Shown: positions 1-9,610, counted from the first letter of the stretch. The stretch is 64,000 nucleotides of DNA from Porticoccaceae bacterium (GCA_026005035.1 BPKH01000002.1:364501-428500); one strand, 5' to 3'. Notes: generated by a model not told the origin, from the letters alone. Numbers and translations: made by a program.

Positions 1-737
1 CATTGAGCGAGCAGTTTTTTGCCCACCGCCGTGGAACCGGTGAAGGTCAGCTTGCGCACCAGGGGGTTTCCGGTCAGCTCGGCGCCGATGGCGGCGGAAG
101 AGGCGCCGCACACCACGTTGAACACTCCCGGCGGGATGCCGGCCTCTTCCCCCAGGGCCGCCATGGCCAGCGCCGAAAGGGGGGTTTCCTTGGCCGGCTT
201 GGCGACGAAGGTGCACCCGGCCGCCAGGGCCGGCGCCACCTTGCGGGCGATCATCGCGTTGGGGAAGTTCCAGGGGGTGATAGAGGCCACCACCCCCACC
301 GGTTCCTTGAGCACCAGGATGCGCTTGTCCGGAGAGGGCGGCGGGATGATGTCGCCGTAGACCCGTTTGGCTTCCTCCGCGAACCACTCCACATAGGCGG
401 CGCCATAGGCGATCTCTCCCCGCGCTTCGGCCAGCGTCTTGCCCTGCTCGGCGGTGAGGATGGTCGCCAGATCCTCCTGGTGGGCCATCATCAGCTCGTA
501 CCAGCGGCGCAGAATGGCGGCTCGCTCCTTGACCGTTCGCGCCCGCCACGCGGGCCAGGCGCGGGCGGCGGCCTCGATGGCGCGGCGCGTCTCGGCTGCC
601 CCCATGTCGGGCACCCTGGCGATCACCTCGCCCGTGGCCGGATTGCGCACCTCCAGGGTGCCGCCGCCGTCGGCGTCCACCCACTGGCCGTCGATGTACG
701 CGCGGGTTTTGAGGAGATCGGGTCTGGCGAGTTTCAT
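1..737 (-). CDS. gabD: NAD(P)-dependent succinate-semialdehyde dehydrogenase, 3' end cut by window edge
   Basis: Aldehyde dehydrogenase superfamily enzyme, most like succinate-semialdehyde dehydrogenase, which oxidises succinic semialdehyde to succinate in the cytoplasm. About 245 residues are present, starting at an ATG at 735-737. The N-terminal coenzyme-binding part is intact: ITPWNFPNAMIARK, an AKPAKETPLSALA-type segment, and FTGSTAVGKKLL at the truncated end. The catalytic glutamate and cysteine would lie beyond base 1, so activity cannot be judged. It is divergent from the SDR gene at 911 across about 170 bases. A related semialdehyde or betaine-aldehyde dehydrogenase is the main alternative. 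Confidence 0.85.
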   Translation of the reverse strand, partial: MKLARPDLLKTRAYIDGQWVDADGGGTLEVRNPATGEVIARVPDMGAAETRRAIEAAARAWPAWRARTVKERAAILRRWYELMMAHQEDLATILTAEQGKTLAEARGEIAYGAAYVEWFAEEAKRVYGDIIPPPSPDKRILVLKEPVGVVASITPWNFPNAMIARKVAPALAAGCTFVAKPAKETPLSALAMAALGEEAGIPPGVFNVVCGASSAAIGAELTGNPLVRKLTFTGSTAVGKKLLAQ

Positions 738-910
738 GGCCTGCTCCGCGTGTCCATGCGCCCCGGGGCGCCCGTGCGCCGGATTCTACCCCATGGCCAG
801 CACGGGTTGGACGCCGTTGGCGATTTCTGGCGCAGCGGGTAGACTCCTGCACTCGCGGCCGGCCCGGCCGGACGAGTCGTCAACTTCTGCCAACCAACGA
901 GGAGGCGTCC

Positions 911-1612
911 ATGAGTTCCCCCCTGGCGGATCGGGTGGTGGTGGTGACCGGTGGCTTCGGCAATTTGGGATGGGGCGTGGGGCGGGAGGCAGCGGCCCGC
1001 GGGGCCCGGGTGGCGCTTTTGGACTTGGCGCCCGAGCCCCCGTCCGGCCTGGAGCCGCCCCCTGGGGCTTTGCTGTTGGGAGGTGTAGACATCACCGACC
1101 CCGCCGCCGCCCGGTCCGCCTTGGAGAAGGTGGTGGCCACCTACGGCCGGCTCGACGTCCTGCTCAACATCGCCGGCGGCTTTTGCTGGGAAACCTTCGA
1201 AGAGGGCGACCTGGAGAGCTGGGATCGGATGTTCCGCATCAATCTCAAAACGGCGGTGACCGCGACCAAGGCGGCCCTTCCCCACTTGCTGGCCCAAGGC
1301 GGTTCTGTGGTCTGCGTCAGCGCCGGGCCGGCACTGAAGGGCGACCTGGGGCTCGGGCCCTACGCCGCAGCCAAGGCCGGCGTGGCCCGTTTCGTCGAAT
1401 CCTTGGCGGCGGAACTGAAGGATCGCGGTGTCCGGGTCAACGCGGTGCTCCCGAGCATCATCGACACGCCCCAGAACCGCCAGGCCATGCCCGACGCCGA
1501 CTTCGCGCGCTGGGTGACGCCGGAGCAACTGGCGCGGGTGATTCTCTTTCTGGCGAGCGACGAGGCCGACGCGGTCACCGGCGCCCTGGTGCCGGTCTTT
1601 AACCGGGTCTGA
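911..1612 (+). CDS. SDR-family oxidoreductase
   Basis: Classical short-chain dehydrogenase/reductase of 233 residues, a soluble NAD(P)(H)-dependent oxidoreductase of unknown substrate. The cofactor motif TGGFGNLG is at residues 13-20, a variant NIAGG replaces NNAG near 86-90, and the catalytic tetrad reads N111, S137, Y151 and K155 (YAAAK). The C-terminal half has the usual RVNAVLPSIIDTP segment followed by a short cap. The start ATG is preceded by an AGGAGG-like site (GAGGAGGCGTCC). Divergent orientation from the semialdehyde dehydrogenase hints at related aldehyde or ketone metabolism, but nothing in the sequence fixes the substrate. Confidence 0.88.
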   Translation: MSSPLADRVVVVTGGFGNLGWGVGREAAARGARVALLDLAPEPPSGLEPPPGALLLGGVDITDPAAARSALEKVVATYGRLDVLLNIAGGFCWETFEEGDLESWDRMFRINLKTAVTATKAALPHLLAQGGSVVCVSAGPALKGDLGLGPYAAAKAGVARFVESLAAELKDRGVRVNAVLPSIIDTPQNRQAMPDADFARWVTPEQLARVILFLASDEADAVTGALVPVFNRV

Positions 1613-1699
1613 ACGCCCAGGGTCACCCCGTCGCGCAGAGTGAAGGGCGGCGGCGCAAGGGGGATTTCCCCTTGCGCCTCATTGCGGCCGGCGAATGGT

Positions 1700-2104
1700 T
1701 TATTGCTGAGATTCGCCCTCGACCGCCTCTTCCACGGCCTCGGTGGCATCGCCGGCTTCTTCGGCCGCTTCGCCCGCCCAATCCTTGACCGCCTCGGCAG
1801 CGTCGCCCGCTTCGTGGGCGGCCTTGTCGGCCCAGTCGGAGGCGGTGTCGGCCGCTTCACCGGTGGCCTCCTTCGCCGAGTCGTAGAGGTCGCCCAGGGT
1901 GCTTTGCGCTTCTTCGGCCGCGTCACCGGCGGCCTCAGCCGCCTGCTCGGCCGATTCGTGCATCTCTTCTTGCATCGACTCCATGTGCGATTCCATCTGT
2001 TCTGTGGATGGAGCCGCTTCCTCTTCTTTTTTGCCACAGGCGGCCAGGGAGAAGGACAACACGGCGATGGAGGCGAAGATGGTCAGAGCGTTTTTTGTGA
2101 TCAT
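1700..2104 (-). CDS. Ala/Glu-rich repetitive lipoprotein
   Basis: Predicted 134-residue lipoprotein of unknown function. A short basic N-terminus and hydrophobic stretch end in a lipobox (SLAAC near residue 23). The mature part is almost wholly Ala/Glu/Asp/Lys in imperfect 11-residue units such as AAEAAGDAAEE, HEAGDAAEAVK and EEAGDATEAVE, which would form an extended amphipathic helix like those of apolipoprotein-like or LEA-like proteins. No catalytic motif is visible. I chose the start at 2102-2104 because it gives the signal peptide directly; reading further upstream has no support. A near-consensus -10 box lies about 35 bases upstream. Confidence 0.75.
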   Translation of the reverse strand: MITKNALTIFASIAVLSFSLAACGKKEEEAAPSTEQMESHMESMQEEMHESAEQAAEAAGDAAEEAQSTLGDLYDSAKEATGEAADTASDWADKAAHEAGDAAEAVKDWAGEAAEEAGDATEAVEEAVEGESQQ

Positions 2105-2138
2105 CGGGGTGAACTCCCGTCGGTAGGAAGGCCAGCCT

Positions 2139-2169
2139 ATTATAGAAGGAAGAAAGCGGACGGGGTCAA
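2139..2169 (-). promoter_or_regulatory. candidate sigma-70 promoter for the repetitive lipoprotein
   Basis: On the minus strand TTGACC (2164-2169) and a perfect TATAAT (2139-2144) are separated by 19 bases, slightly long for sigma-70. The -10 box lies 35 bases upstream of the lipoprotein ATG. The element also sits just before the start of the divergent gene at 2180. Confidence 0.5.
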
Positions 2170-2179
2170 CCGCAAGGCC

Positions 2180-3490
2180 ATGGACGCCGACAGGGGGAGA
2201 GGGCCTGCTCCGCTCGCGCAACCGGGGTTTGGGGGTGGACGCGGGGTGGTCGAGTTTGAACACCGGGCGGACCACCTCCCCGGCCGACCATTGGTGGCCC
2301 TGGCGGCGGCTTGGGAAGGATTGCGGATGGTGGTCACGCAGCGCCGCGAAGCAGCGCAGCATTGGCTACCCACGGGCCGCCCCCTGGCGGAACTGGCCGC
2401 GGCGGTGGCGTCCCCCGTTGTGGACCTGGCGGCGCCCTGGCGCCTGGGGGCGGTGGAGATTCCCAAGCCTTGGGGCCGGGAGCTGTGGTACACGGGGATC
2501 GAGCGGCGCGGGGAATCGACGGTGACCGACGGGGCCCGCGCAGCGCCCCTGTCGCACCTGTTGGCCTTGGGCAGGGCGCAGTTGTTGGGCGGGGAGGCCG
2601 ATCCCGTTCTGCTCAAAGTGCTGGATCCCCATCCCCAGCCGGTGTGGGGCGATCTGTACTTCGAGCTCCACCGGGAAAAGGAGGAGGTCTACTTCGTGGT
2701 GGGAGTGGACCGCACGGCCTGGCCGGAGGGGATCGGTGCGATCCGCTGTGGATTCGATCCCCGCCTGCGGCGGCGCTGGGCCGATGACGAATCCTTTCGC
2801 CGTGCCTATCTCGAGGCGGTCCTGGCGTACGAGGTGGCCCGCCGGGAGATCGACCAGCGATTGGACGAGCGGCGCCGATGCGCGGGGATCGATCCCGCCG
2901 CGCCCGTCTCCCCCGCGCTCCAGCGACAGTGGCTGGAGGCCTTGCCCGCCCCCTTGCGCCGGCGAGAGGCCCGGTTGCGACGCCGCATGGAGGCTTTCAC
3001 CCGCCTTTGGCCCCTCGACGTCGGGAGCGTGGTGCGCATCGCGCGGCGCGTGCCCCATGCCCTGCAACATGGGGTGCGCGTGGTGGAATTTCAGACTCCC
3101 GTCTACGAGCGCCTGATTCTCAGTTTCAGCCAGAAAGTGCTCACCCAGTCCCACTGGGACACCGCCGAGGCGGTGGCGATCATGGAATTGGATGCCGATC
3201 CCCTCCCGCCGCTCGAGCTGCTCGAGGACGAAGGCGGGGTGCGGCGCGAGCAGGTGGCGGAGTTTCGCGACTTCGCCGCCGAGCGCTGGACTCTGGAAGC
3301 CCGCGCCGCCCACCGCTTGGAAGGAGACGGCTACCGGTTGGTGCTGGCGGCGGTGGGGGCGGTGGAGGTGGGTGGTTTGCGCCTCGAGCCGGAGGAGGCT
3401 GCCCTCGTTCCCTGCCCGGCGCTCCCCTGCCGGGTGGAAAACCTGGGAGAGGAGAAAGCGGTTTGTCTGGTGGCAAGCCCGCGCTTCTGA
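2180..3490 (+). CDS. phosphomannose-isomerase-like cupin protein of unknown function
   Basis: Protein of about 436 residues that I do not recognise as a characterised enzyme. It carries motifs reminiscent of class I phosphomannose isomerase: IPKPWGRELWYTG near residues 94-106, a cupin-like strand (KVLDPHPQPVWGDLYFELH) and a late segment RRVPHALQHGVRVVEFQTP typical of sugar-isomerase cupins. The usual QxH zinc motif of ManA is not apparent. The centre contains an Arg-rich helical insertion. The true start is uncertain: ATG at 2180 has no clear ribosome site, and GTG at 2246 or later starts are possible. It is followed by the tRNA-Leu promoter region. Confidence 0.6.
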   Translation: MDADRGRGPAPLAQPGFGGGRGVVEFEHRADHLPGRPLVALAAAWEGLRMVVTQRREAAQHWLPTGRPLAELAAAVASPVVDLAAPWRLGAVEIPKPWGRELWYTGIERRGESTVTDGARAAPLSHLLALGRAQLLGGEADPVLLKVLDPHPQPVWGDLYFELHREKEEVYFVVGVDRTAWPEGIGAIRCGFDPRLRRRWADDESFRRAYLEAVLAYEVARREIDQRLDERRRCAGIDPAAPVSPALQRQWLEALPAPLRRREARLRRRMEAFTRLWPLDVGSVVRIARRVPHALQHGVRVVEFQTPVYERLILSFSQKVLTQSHWDTAEAVAIMELDADPLPPLELLEDEGGVRREQVAEFRDFAAERWTLEARAAHRLEGDGYRLVLAAVGAVEVGGLRLEPEEAALVPCPALPCRVENLGEEKAVCLVASPRF

Positions 3491-3496
3491 GCGCGG

Positions 3497-3525
3497 TTGC
3501 CCGGTTAGCCCCCCTGTGGCAAAAT
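3497..3525 (+). promoter_or_regulatory. candidate promoter for tRNA-Leu
   Basis: TTGCCC (3497-3502) and CAAAAT (3520-3525) are separated by 17 bases and end 31 bases upstream of the tRNA. The match to sigma-70 consensus is partial. A short inverted repeat (CCGGCA-TCT-TGCCGG) lies between it and the tRNA. Confidence 0.4.
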
Positions 3526-3556
3526 CGCTGCCCTTTTCCGGCATCTTGCCGGTGGC

Positions 3557-3641
3557 GCGAAAGTGGCGGAACTGGTAGACGCGCTGGATTTAGGTTCCAG
3601 TGGGGAAACCCGTGAGAGTTCGAGTCTCTCCTTTCGCACCA
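3557..3641 (+). tRNA. tRNA-Leu (anticodon TAG)
   Basis: An 85-base tRNA with encoded CCA. The acceptor arm pairs GCGAAAG (3557-3563) with CTTTCGC (3631-3637), followed by ACCA. The anticodon stem CTGGA/TCCAG encloses loop TTTAGGT, giving anticodon TAG, which reads CUA. A long variable arm (TGGGGAAACCCGTG) marks a class II tRNA, and the T arm is GAGAG-TTCGAGT-CTCTC. It lies 38 bases upstream of tig, so a shared transcript is possible. Confidence 0.97.
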
Positions 3642-3679
3642 AAGTTCCCGACTTGCCAGCCAGCGTTGAGGTCACATTG

Positions 3680-5050
3680 ATGCAGGTAGCCATCGAGATC
3701 GTCTCGGGCTTGGAGCGGCGCATGATCGTCGGCGTGCCCGCCGACCAGGTGGACGGCGAGGTGGAGGCGCGGCTGCGCAAGGCGGCCCCCACGCTGCGCC
3801 TGCCGGGGTTTCGGCCCGGCAAGGTGCCGCTCAAGATCCTGCGCCAACGCTTCGGCAAGGGCATTCGCGAGGAAGTGGTGGGCGAGCTGATCGGGCGCAC
3901 CTTCCAGGAGGCGCTGCTCCAGGAAAAGCTGCGCCCCGCCGGGGCGCCCACCATCGAGTCGGTCACCGATCGGCCAGGGGAAGGTCTGCGCTACGTCGCC
4001 GTCTTCGAGGTCTATCCCGAGGTGGCGCTCGCGGATCTGAGCCGGCTTCAAGTGTCACGGCCGGTGGCGGAGGTGACCGAGGCGGACGTCGCGCGCATGG
4101 TGGAGCTTTTGCGCGAGCAGCACGCCTCTTGGGAAGCCGTGGACCGCCCGGCTCAGGCCGGCGATCAACTGCTGGTGGACTACAACGGCCGGCGGGGCGA
4201 CGAGGCCCTGGAGGGAGGCGCCGCCGAAGGGGTCGAGGTCGTCCTCGGCAGCGGCCAGTTGTTGCCCGCCTTCGAAGAGGGCCTGGTGGGGGCGCGGGCA
4301 GGTGAGAGGCGCACCATCGACGTCACCTTTCCCGAGGACTATCCCCGGGAGGAGCTGCGCGGGCAGGCCGCGCAGTTCGAGGTGCGCGTGCGGGAGGTGC
4401 GCGAGCGGGTCCTGCCCGAGCTCGACGACGACTTTTTCGCGCGCTTCGGCATCGAAGAGGGGGGCGAGGCGAAGTTTCGCGAGGAGGTCCGGGCCAACAT
4501 GGAGCGGGAGCTGCGCACGGCGCTGCGGGCCAAGCTCAAGGCGCGGGTGATGGAACAGCTGCTCGCCCTGCACGAGGTGGAACTGCCCAAGCGCCTGGTG
4601 GCCGAAGAGGTGCGGCTCCTGAAGCGCCGCTTCCTGGAGCGGCTCGAAGGGCAGGGTGGGCGCCTGGTGGAAGGCGACATCCCCGACGATCCCTTCCGCG
4701 CCGAGGCGGAGCGCCGGGTGGCGCTCGGCCTCATCGTCGCCGCCTTGGTAGAGCGGGCGGATTTGCGCGTCGACCCCGAGCGGGTGCGGCGAGAGGTGGA
4801 GGAGATCGCCGCCACCTACGAGGAGCCGGAGGAGGTGGTGCGCTTCTACTACCAGAATCCCCGTCTGCTCGAGGGGGTGCGGGCGGCCGTCCTCGAGGAT
4901 CAGGTGGTCGACTACGTGCTGGAGCGCGCGCAGGTGACCGAGGTGCCCTGTTCCTACGAAGAGGCGGTGCGCCCCGAGCCGCGGCCGGAAGCGGGCGGGG
5001 CGCAAGCGCCGCAAGGGGAAGCGGAACGGGAGCAACCGGCGGATGCCTGA
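3680..5050 (+). CDS. tig: trigger factor
   Basis: Ribosome-associated folding chaperone and peptidyl-prolyl isomerase of 456 residues, acting on nascent chains at the exit tunnel. The N-terminal ribosome-binding signature GFRPGKVP is at residues 43-50. The FKBP-like PPIase domain (about 150-245) includes EGLVGARAGERRTIDVTFPEDY. The C-terminal helical chaperone arms follow, and a Pro/Glu-rich tail ends the protein. The start ATG at 3680 gives the canonical MQVxIE N-terminus. It heads the tig-clpP-clpX-lon order that is standard in gammaproteobacteria. Confidence 0.97.
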   Translation: MQVAIEIVSGLERRMIVGVPADQVDGEVEARLRKAAPTLRLPGFRPGKVPLKILRQRFGKGIREEVVGELIGRTFQEALLQEKLRPAGAPTIESVTDRPGEGLRYVAVFEVYPEVALADLSRLQVSRPVAEVTEADVARMVELLREQHASWEAVDRPAQAGDQLLVDYNGRRGDEALEGGAAEGVEVVLGSGQLLPAFEEGLVGARAGERRTIDVTFPEDYPREELRGQAAQFEVRVREVRERVLPELDDDFFARFGIEEGGEAKFREEVRANMERELRTALRAKLKARVMEQLLALHEVELPKRLVAEEVRLLKRRFLERLEGQGGRLVEGDIPDDPFRAEAERRVALGLIVAALVERADLRVDPERVRREVEEIAATYEEPEEVVRFYYQNPRLLEGVRAAVLEDQVVDYVLERAQVTEVPCSYEEAVRPEPRPEAGGAQAPQGEAEREQPADA

Positions 5051-5095
5051 GGGAGAGCGGGCTACAATGGACCAACGGGCGAGCGGAGCAAGGCC

Positions 5096-5707
5096 ATGAG
5101 CACAGTGCCCGAGACCGTAGGGGTGGGCTTGGTCCCCATGGTGGTGGAACAGACCGCCCGGGGGGAGCGCGCCTACGACATCTACTCGCGGCTCCTCAAG
5201 GAGCGGGTCGTCTTCCTCGTGGGGCCCGTGGAGGACTACACCGCCAACCTGGTGGTCGCGCAACTCCTCTTCCTGGAGGCCGAAAACCCCGACAAGGACA
5301 TCCATCTCTACATCAACTCCCCGGGCGGTTCGGTGACCGCGGGGATGTCGATCTACGACACCATGCAGTTCATCAAGCCCGACGTCAGCACCATGTGTAT
5401 CGGCCAGGCGGCCAGCATGGGTGCCTTCCTGCTGGCGGCGGGGGCACCCGGAAAACGCTACTGTCTGCCCAATTCCCGGGTGATGATCCACCAGCCGAGC
5501 GGCGGCGCCCACGGTCAAGCGAGCGACGTCTACATCCACGCCCAGGAGATCATCAAGATCCGCGAGCGCCTCAACCGCCTGCTCGCCCAGCACACCGGCC
5601 AGAGCTACGAAACCATCGCCCGGGACACGGAGCGGGACTTTTTCATGGATGCCGAGCAGGCCAAGGCCTACGGCATCGTCGACCACGTGCTGGACAAGCG
5701 CCCCTGA
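5096..5707 (+). CDS. clpP: ATP-dependent Clp protease proteolytic subunit ClpP
   Basis: Serine peptidase of 203 residues that forms the tetradecameric proteolytic chamber used by ClpX and ClpA. The catalytic triad is visible: S107 in [10 protein letters not shown]132 in MIHQPSGG and D181 in TERDFFMD. Length and N-terminal propeptide are normal for proteobacterial ClpP. It lies 45 bases after tig and 67 bases before clpX. A TACAAT element at 5063-5068 could serve as a -10 box, but I see no good -35. Confidence 0.98.
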   Translation: MSTVPETVGVGLVPMVVEQTARGERAYDIYSRLLKERVVFLVGPVEDYTANLVVAQLLFLEAENPDKDIHLYINSPGGSVTAGMSIYDTMQFIKPDVSTMCIGQAASMGAFLLAAGAPGKRYCLPNSRVMIHQPSGGAHGQASDVYIHAQEIIKIRERLNRLLAQHTGQSYETIARDTERDFFMDAEQAKAYGIVDHVLDKRP

Positions 5708-5774
5708 GTGGGTTAGCCTGCAGGCATCCCTCCCACAAAGGCTCGTTTTGGATGGGTTTACCCGAGGTGCTCCG

Positions 5775-7043
5775 ATGAGCGGCAAGTCCGGGGACGAAGG
5801 CAAACTGCTCTACTGTTCTTTCTGCGGAAAGAGCCAGCACGAGGTCCGCAAGCTCATCGCCGGCCCGTCGGTCTTCATTTGCGACGAATGCGTCGACCTC
5901 TGTAACGATATCATCTCCGAAGAGGTGGAGGAGACTTCCGGCAAGGGGCGTGGCCAGAAGTTGCCCACTCCGGCGGAGATCAAAAAGATCCTCGACCAGT
6001 ACGTGATCGGCCAGGAGCGCGCCAAGAAGGTGCTCTCGGTGGCCGTGTACAACCACTACAAGCGGCTCCAGGGCGCCCCCAGCCACCTCGACGTGGAGCT
6101 CGGCAAGAGCAACATTCTCCTCATCGGCCCCACCGGAAGCGGCAAGACCCTGCTCGCGGAAACCCTGGCCCGGATCCTCGACGTGCCCTTCGCCATCGCC
6201 GACGCCACCACCCTGACGGAGGCGGGCTATGTGGGCGAAGACGTGGAAAACATCATCCAAAAACTTCTCCAGAAGTGCGACTACGACGTGGAGAAGGCGC
6301 AGCGGGGGATCGTCTACATCGATGAGATCGACAAGATCTCTCGCAAATCGGACAATCCGTCCATCACTCGGGACGTCTCCGGAGAAGGGGTTCAGCAGGC
6401 GCTGCTCAAGCTCATCGAAGGCACCATCGCATCGGTGCCCCCGCAGGGAGGGCGCAAGCATCCCCAGCAGGAATTCCTGCAGGTGGACACCACCAATATC
6501 CTCTTCATCTGCGGCGGCGCCTTCTCGGGGCTGGAGAAGGTGATCCAGCAGCGCGCCGAAAAGGGCGGTATCGGTTTCGGCGCGGAGGTGAAGAGCAAAG
6601 ACCGGCGCAATCTGGGTGAATTGCTCGCCCAGGTGGAACCGGAAGACCTGGTGCGCTACGGGTTGATTCCCGAATTCGTAGGCCGTCTGCCGGTCATCGC
6701 CACCTTGGAGGAGTTGGACCGCGAGGCGCTCATCAACATCCTCGTGGAGCCCAAGAACGCCCTGGTGAAGCAGTACGCCGCCCTGTTCGAGATGGAGGGG
6801 GTCGAGCTCGACATCCGGCGCGATGCCCTGGAGGCGATCGCAGACCGCGCCCTGGAGCGCAAGACGGGGGCGCGCGGCCTGCGTTCCATCCTGGAAAACG
6901 TCCTGTTGGACATCATGTACGACATTCCGTCCCGCCCAGAGGTGGCCAAGGTGGTGATCGACGGCGCCGTGATCCGCGGCGAATCGGAGCCCCTTCTCGT
7001 TTACCAGAACAACGAGCAACCCAAGGCGGCCAGCGAAGAGTGA
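5775..7043 (+). CDS. clpX: ATP-dependent Clp protease ATP-binding subunit ClpX
   Basis: AAA+ unfoldase of 422 residues that selects substrates and feeds them to ClpP. The N-terminal zinc-binding domain has C14, C17, C36 and C39 (CSFC...CDEC). Walker A is GPTGSGKT at 118-125, Walker B is IVYIDEIDK, and the pore and IGF-type ClpP-docking region is present in standard position. The start at 5775 gives the canonical N-terminus. A GC-rich hairpin without a T-run follows the stop codon. Confidence 0.98.
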   Translation: MSGKSGDEGKLLYCSFCGKSQHEVRKLIAGPSVFICDECVDLCNDIISEEVEETSGKGRGQKLPTPAEIKKILDQYVIGQERAKKVLSVAVYNHYKRLQGAPSHLDVELGKSNILLIGPTGSGKTLLAETLARILDVPFAIADATTLTEAGYVGEDVENIIQKLLQKCDYDVEKAQRGIVYIDEIDKISRKSDNPSITRDVSGEGVQQALLKLIEGTIASVPPQGGRKHPQQEFLQVDTTNILFICGGAFSGLEKVIQQRAEKGGIGFGAEVKSKDRRNLGELLAQVEPEDLVRYGLIPEFVGRLPVIATLEELDREALINILVEPKNALVKQYAALFEMEGVELDIRRDALEAIADRALERKTGARGLRSILENVLLDIMYDIPSRPEVAKVVIDGAVIRGESEPLLVYQNNEQPKAASEE

Positions 7044-7065
7044 CTGAGCCGCTCGGTCTGTCCGC

Positions 7066-7084
7066 CGCCCCCGCGACGGGGGCG
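7066..7084 (+). other. GC hairpin between clpX and lon
   Basis: An 8-bp stem (CGCCCCCG/CGGGGGCG) with loop CGA follows clpX by 22 bases. There is no following T-run, so it is not a normal intrinsic terminator. It could attenuate read-through or stabilise the clpX 3' end, leaving lon to its own promoter. Confidence 0.35.
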
Positions 7085-7086
7085 CG

Positions 7087-7115
7087 CTTGTGATTCCCCG
7101 AACGACCCCCATATA
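7087..7115 (+). promoter_or_regulatory. sigma-32 (heat-shock) type promoter for lon
   Basis: The -35 element CTTGTGA (7087-7093) and -10 element CCCCATATA (7107-7115) are separated by 13 bases. This fits the established RpoH pattern CTTGAAA, 11-16 bases, CCCCATnT, with a full match in the -10. An overlapping sigma-70 reading (TTGTGA, 18 bases, TATAGT) is also possible. lon is a classical heat-shock gene, which supports the call. Confidence 0.7.
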
Positions 7116-7177
7116 GTAGTCGACGATCAGCGGGCCGCCGCGGCGGCCTCCCGCCAGTTCATTCGACCGAGGTAGCA

Positions 7178-9598
7178 ATGTCGAGAGAAATCCACGCCCA
7201 AGCCACGCTTCCCCTCCTGCCCCTGCGCGACGTGGTGGTCTTCCCCCAGATGGTGGTTCCCCTCTTCGTGGGGCGCGAGAAGTCCATTCTCGCCCTGGAG
7301 GCGGCCATGTCCGGCGGCCGGCAGGTGCTCCTGGTGGCCCAGCGGGATCCGGCCGAAGACGATCCGGGCCGCAAGGGGATCTACGACGTGGGCACCGTGG
7401 CCAACATCCTCCAGCTGCTCAAACTGCCCGACGGCACCGTCAAGGTGCTGGTGGAGGGCTGCGATCGCGTGCAGGTGGTCGACCTCAGCGACCAGCGCGG
7501 CTATCTCGAGGCCCGCTACCTGCACCTGGAGGAGACGGGGGTCTCCGAGGTGGAGGCGGAGGTCTTCAGCCGCACCCTTCTCGGCCAGTTCGAGCAGTAC
7601 GTCAACCTCTCCAAGAAGGTGCCGGCCGAGGTGGTCAGCACCCTGGCGGGCATCCGCGAGCTGGACCGCCTGGTGGACACCATCACCGCCCACATGGCCA
7701 TCCCCCTGGAGAAAAAGCAGCGGGTCCTGGAAACCGCGAGCCTCCAGGAGCGGGCGGAGCTCTTGCTCGGCTATCTGAACACCGAGATCGAGGTGATTCA
7801 GATCGAGAAGCGGATCCGCGGCCGCGTCAAGCAGCAGATGGAGAAGAGCCAGCGGGAGTATTACCTCAACGAGCAGATCAAGGCGATCCAGCGCGAACTG
7901 GGGGAAAGCGAGGAAGGCATCAACGAAATCCAGGAGCTGGAAAAGCGCATCAAGGCGGCCGGCATGCCCAAGGCGGCGCGGGACAAGGCCCTGGGCGAGC
8001 TGCGCAAACTCAAGATGATGTCGCCGATGTCCGCCGAGGCGTCGGTGGTGCGCAGCTACATCGACTGGATGCTCAGCGTGCCGTGGAAAAAGCGCACCAA
8101 GGTGCGCCACGACATTCCCCACGCCGAGCAGGTTCTCAACGAGGATCACTACGGCCTCGACGAGGTCAAAGAGCGGATTTTGGAATTCCTTGCGGTCCAG
8201 AAGCGCGTCCGCAAGATCAAAGGACCGGTCCTGTGCCTGGTGGGGCCCCCGGGGGTCGGGAAGACCTCCCTGGGAGAATCCATCGCCCGGGCGACGGGGC
8301 GTAAGTTCGTCCGCATGTCCTTAGGAGGCGTGCGCGACGAGGCGGAGATCCGCGGCCACCGGCGCACCTACATCGGCGCCCTGCCGGGAAAGATCATTCA
8401 AAAAATGGCCAAGGTGGGCGTCAAAAACCCCCTGTTTTTGCTCGACGAGGTGGACAAGATCGGGATGGACTACCGGGGCGACCCGGCGGCGGCGCTCCTC
8501 GAGGTGCTCGATCCCGAGCAAAACAGCACCTTCAACGACCACTACCTGGAGGTGGACTACGACCTCTCGGAGGTGATGTTCGTCTGCACCGCCAACAGCC
8601 TCAACATCCCCGAGCCGCTGCTCGACCGGATGGAGGTGATCCGGATCCCGGGCTATACCGAGGACGAGAAAGTCAACATCGCTCTCAAGTACCTCCTGCC
8701 CAAACAGATCCGCGCCAATGGCTTGGGGGAAGACGAGGTCCGCATGGACGAGGCGGTGGTGCGCGACGTGATCCGCCACTACACCCGCGAAGCCGGGGTG
8801 CGCGGTCTCGAGCGGGAGATCGCCAAGATCTGCCGCAAGGTGCTGATCCGGCACGTCAAAGAAGGCGATCGTCGGGAGACCTTCGAGGTCACCAGTGAGG
8901 TGCTGGAGGACCTCCTCGGCGTGCGCCGCTTCGACTTCGGCAAGGCCGAGGAGGACAACCAGGTGGGCCAGGTGACTGGACTGGCCTGGACCTCGGTGGG
9001 CGGTGAGCTGTTGACCATCGAAGCCGCCGCCGTGCCGGGCAAAGGGGAAATTTTGTGCACCGGCCTGTTGGAAAAGGTGATGCAGGAATCGATCCAGGCG
9101 GCGCGCACCGTGGTGCGGGCGCGCTCCCAGCAGCTCGGCATCCCGAAGAGCTACCACAGCCGCTACGACCTGCACATCCACCTGCCCGAGGGGGCCATCC
9201 CCAAGGATGGCCCCAGTGCCGGGATCGCCATCTGCACGGCCATGGTGTCGGTGCTCACCGGCATCCCCGTGCGGGCCGACGTCGCCATGACCGGCGAGAT
9301 CACTTTGCGCGGCCAGGTATTGCGGATCGGCGGCCTGAAGGAGAAGCTGCTGGCCGCCCACCGCGGCGGTATCAAGACGGTGATCATCCCCAAGGACAAC
9401 GAGCGGGACCTCAAGGAGATTCCGGAAAACATCGTCAAGGCCTTGGATATTCGCCCTGTCAAATGGATCGACGAGGTCCTTCAGATCGCCCTGGAGCACC
9501 TGCCCCAGCCCCTCAGCGACGAGGCCTACGAGCGCGAGCTGCCCGGCGGGGGCGCTGTGCCCGAGGAGGGGAAAGACAGCCGCTTGAGCGCCCACTGA
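7178..9598 (+). CDS. lon: ATP-dependent protease Lon
   Basis: Homohexameric AAA+ serine protease of 806 residues that degrades misfolded and short-lived regulatory proteins in the cytoplasm. The N-terminal LON substrate-binding domain, coiled-coil region ([20 protein letters not shown]), Walker [11 protein letters not shown] and Walker [10 protein letters not shown] are in order. The catalytic dyad is S680 in KDGPSAGIA and K723 in [10 protein letters not shown], matching the usual spacing of 43. Start ATG is preceded by GAGG. It probably belongs to the RpoH regulon, judging from its promoter. Confidence 0.98.
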   Translation: MSREIHAQATLPLLPLRDVVVFPQMVVPLFVGREKSILALEAAMSGGRQVLLVAQRDPAEDDPGRKGIYDVGTVANILQLLKLPDGTVKVLVEGCDRVQVVDLSDQRGYLEARYLHLEETGVSEVEAEVFSRTLLGQFEQYVNLSKKVPAEVVSTLAGIRELDRLVDTITAHMAIPLEKKQRVLETASLQERAELLLGYLNTEIEVIQIEKRIRGRVKQQMEKSQREYYLNEQIKAIQRELGESEEGINEIQELEKRIKAAGMPKAARDKALGELRKLKMMSPMSAEASVVRSYIDWMLSVPWKKRTKVRHDIPHAEQVLNEDHYGLDEVKERILEFLAVQKRVRKIKGPVLCLVGPPGVGKTSLGESIARATGRKFVRMSLGGVRDEAEIRGHRRTYIGALPGKIIQKMAKVGVKNPLFLLDEVDKIGMDYRGDPAAALLEVLDPEQNSTFNDHYLEVDYDLSEVMFVCTANSLNIPEPLLDRMEVIRIPGYTEDEKVNIALKYLLPKQIRANGLGEDEVRMDEAVVRDVIRHYTREAGVRGLEREIAKICRKVLIRHVKEGDRRETFEVTSEVLEDLLGVRRFDFGKAEEDNQVGQVTGLAWTSVGGELLTIEAAAVPGKGEILCTGLLEKVMQESIQAARTVVRARSQQLGIPKSYHSRYDLHIHLPEGAIPKDGPSAGIAICTAMVSVLTGIPVRADVAMTGEITLRGQVLRIGGLKEKLLAAHRGGIKTVIIPKDNERDLKEIPENIVKALDIRPVKWIDEVLQIALEHLPQPLSDEAYERELPGGGAVPEEGKDSRLSAH

Positions 9599-9610
9599 GG
9601 CGGCCGCACC

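Noticed and set aside
734-1528. Minus-strand open frame opposite the SDR gene
   Set aside because: No recognisable motifs; it is antisense to a clear SDR coding sequence with intact catalytic residues.
5040-5068. TACAAT at 5063-5068 as a clpP promoter
   Set aside because: No -35 or extended TG motif at a suitable distance; clpP may simply be transcribed from tig.
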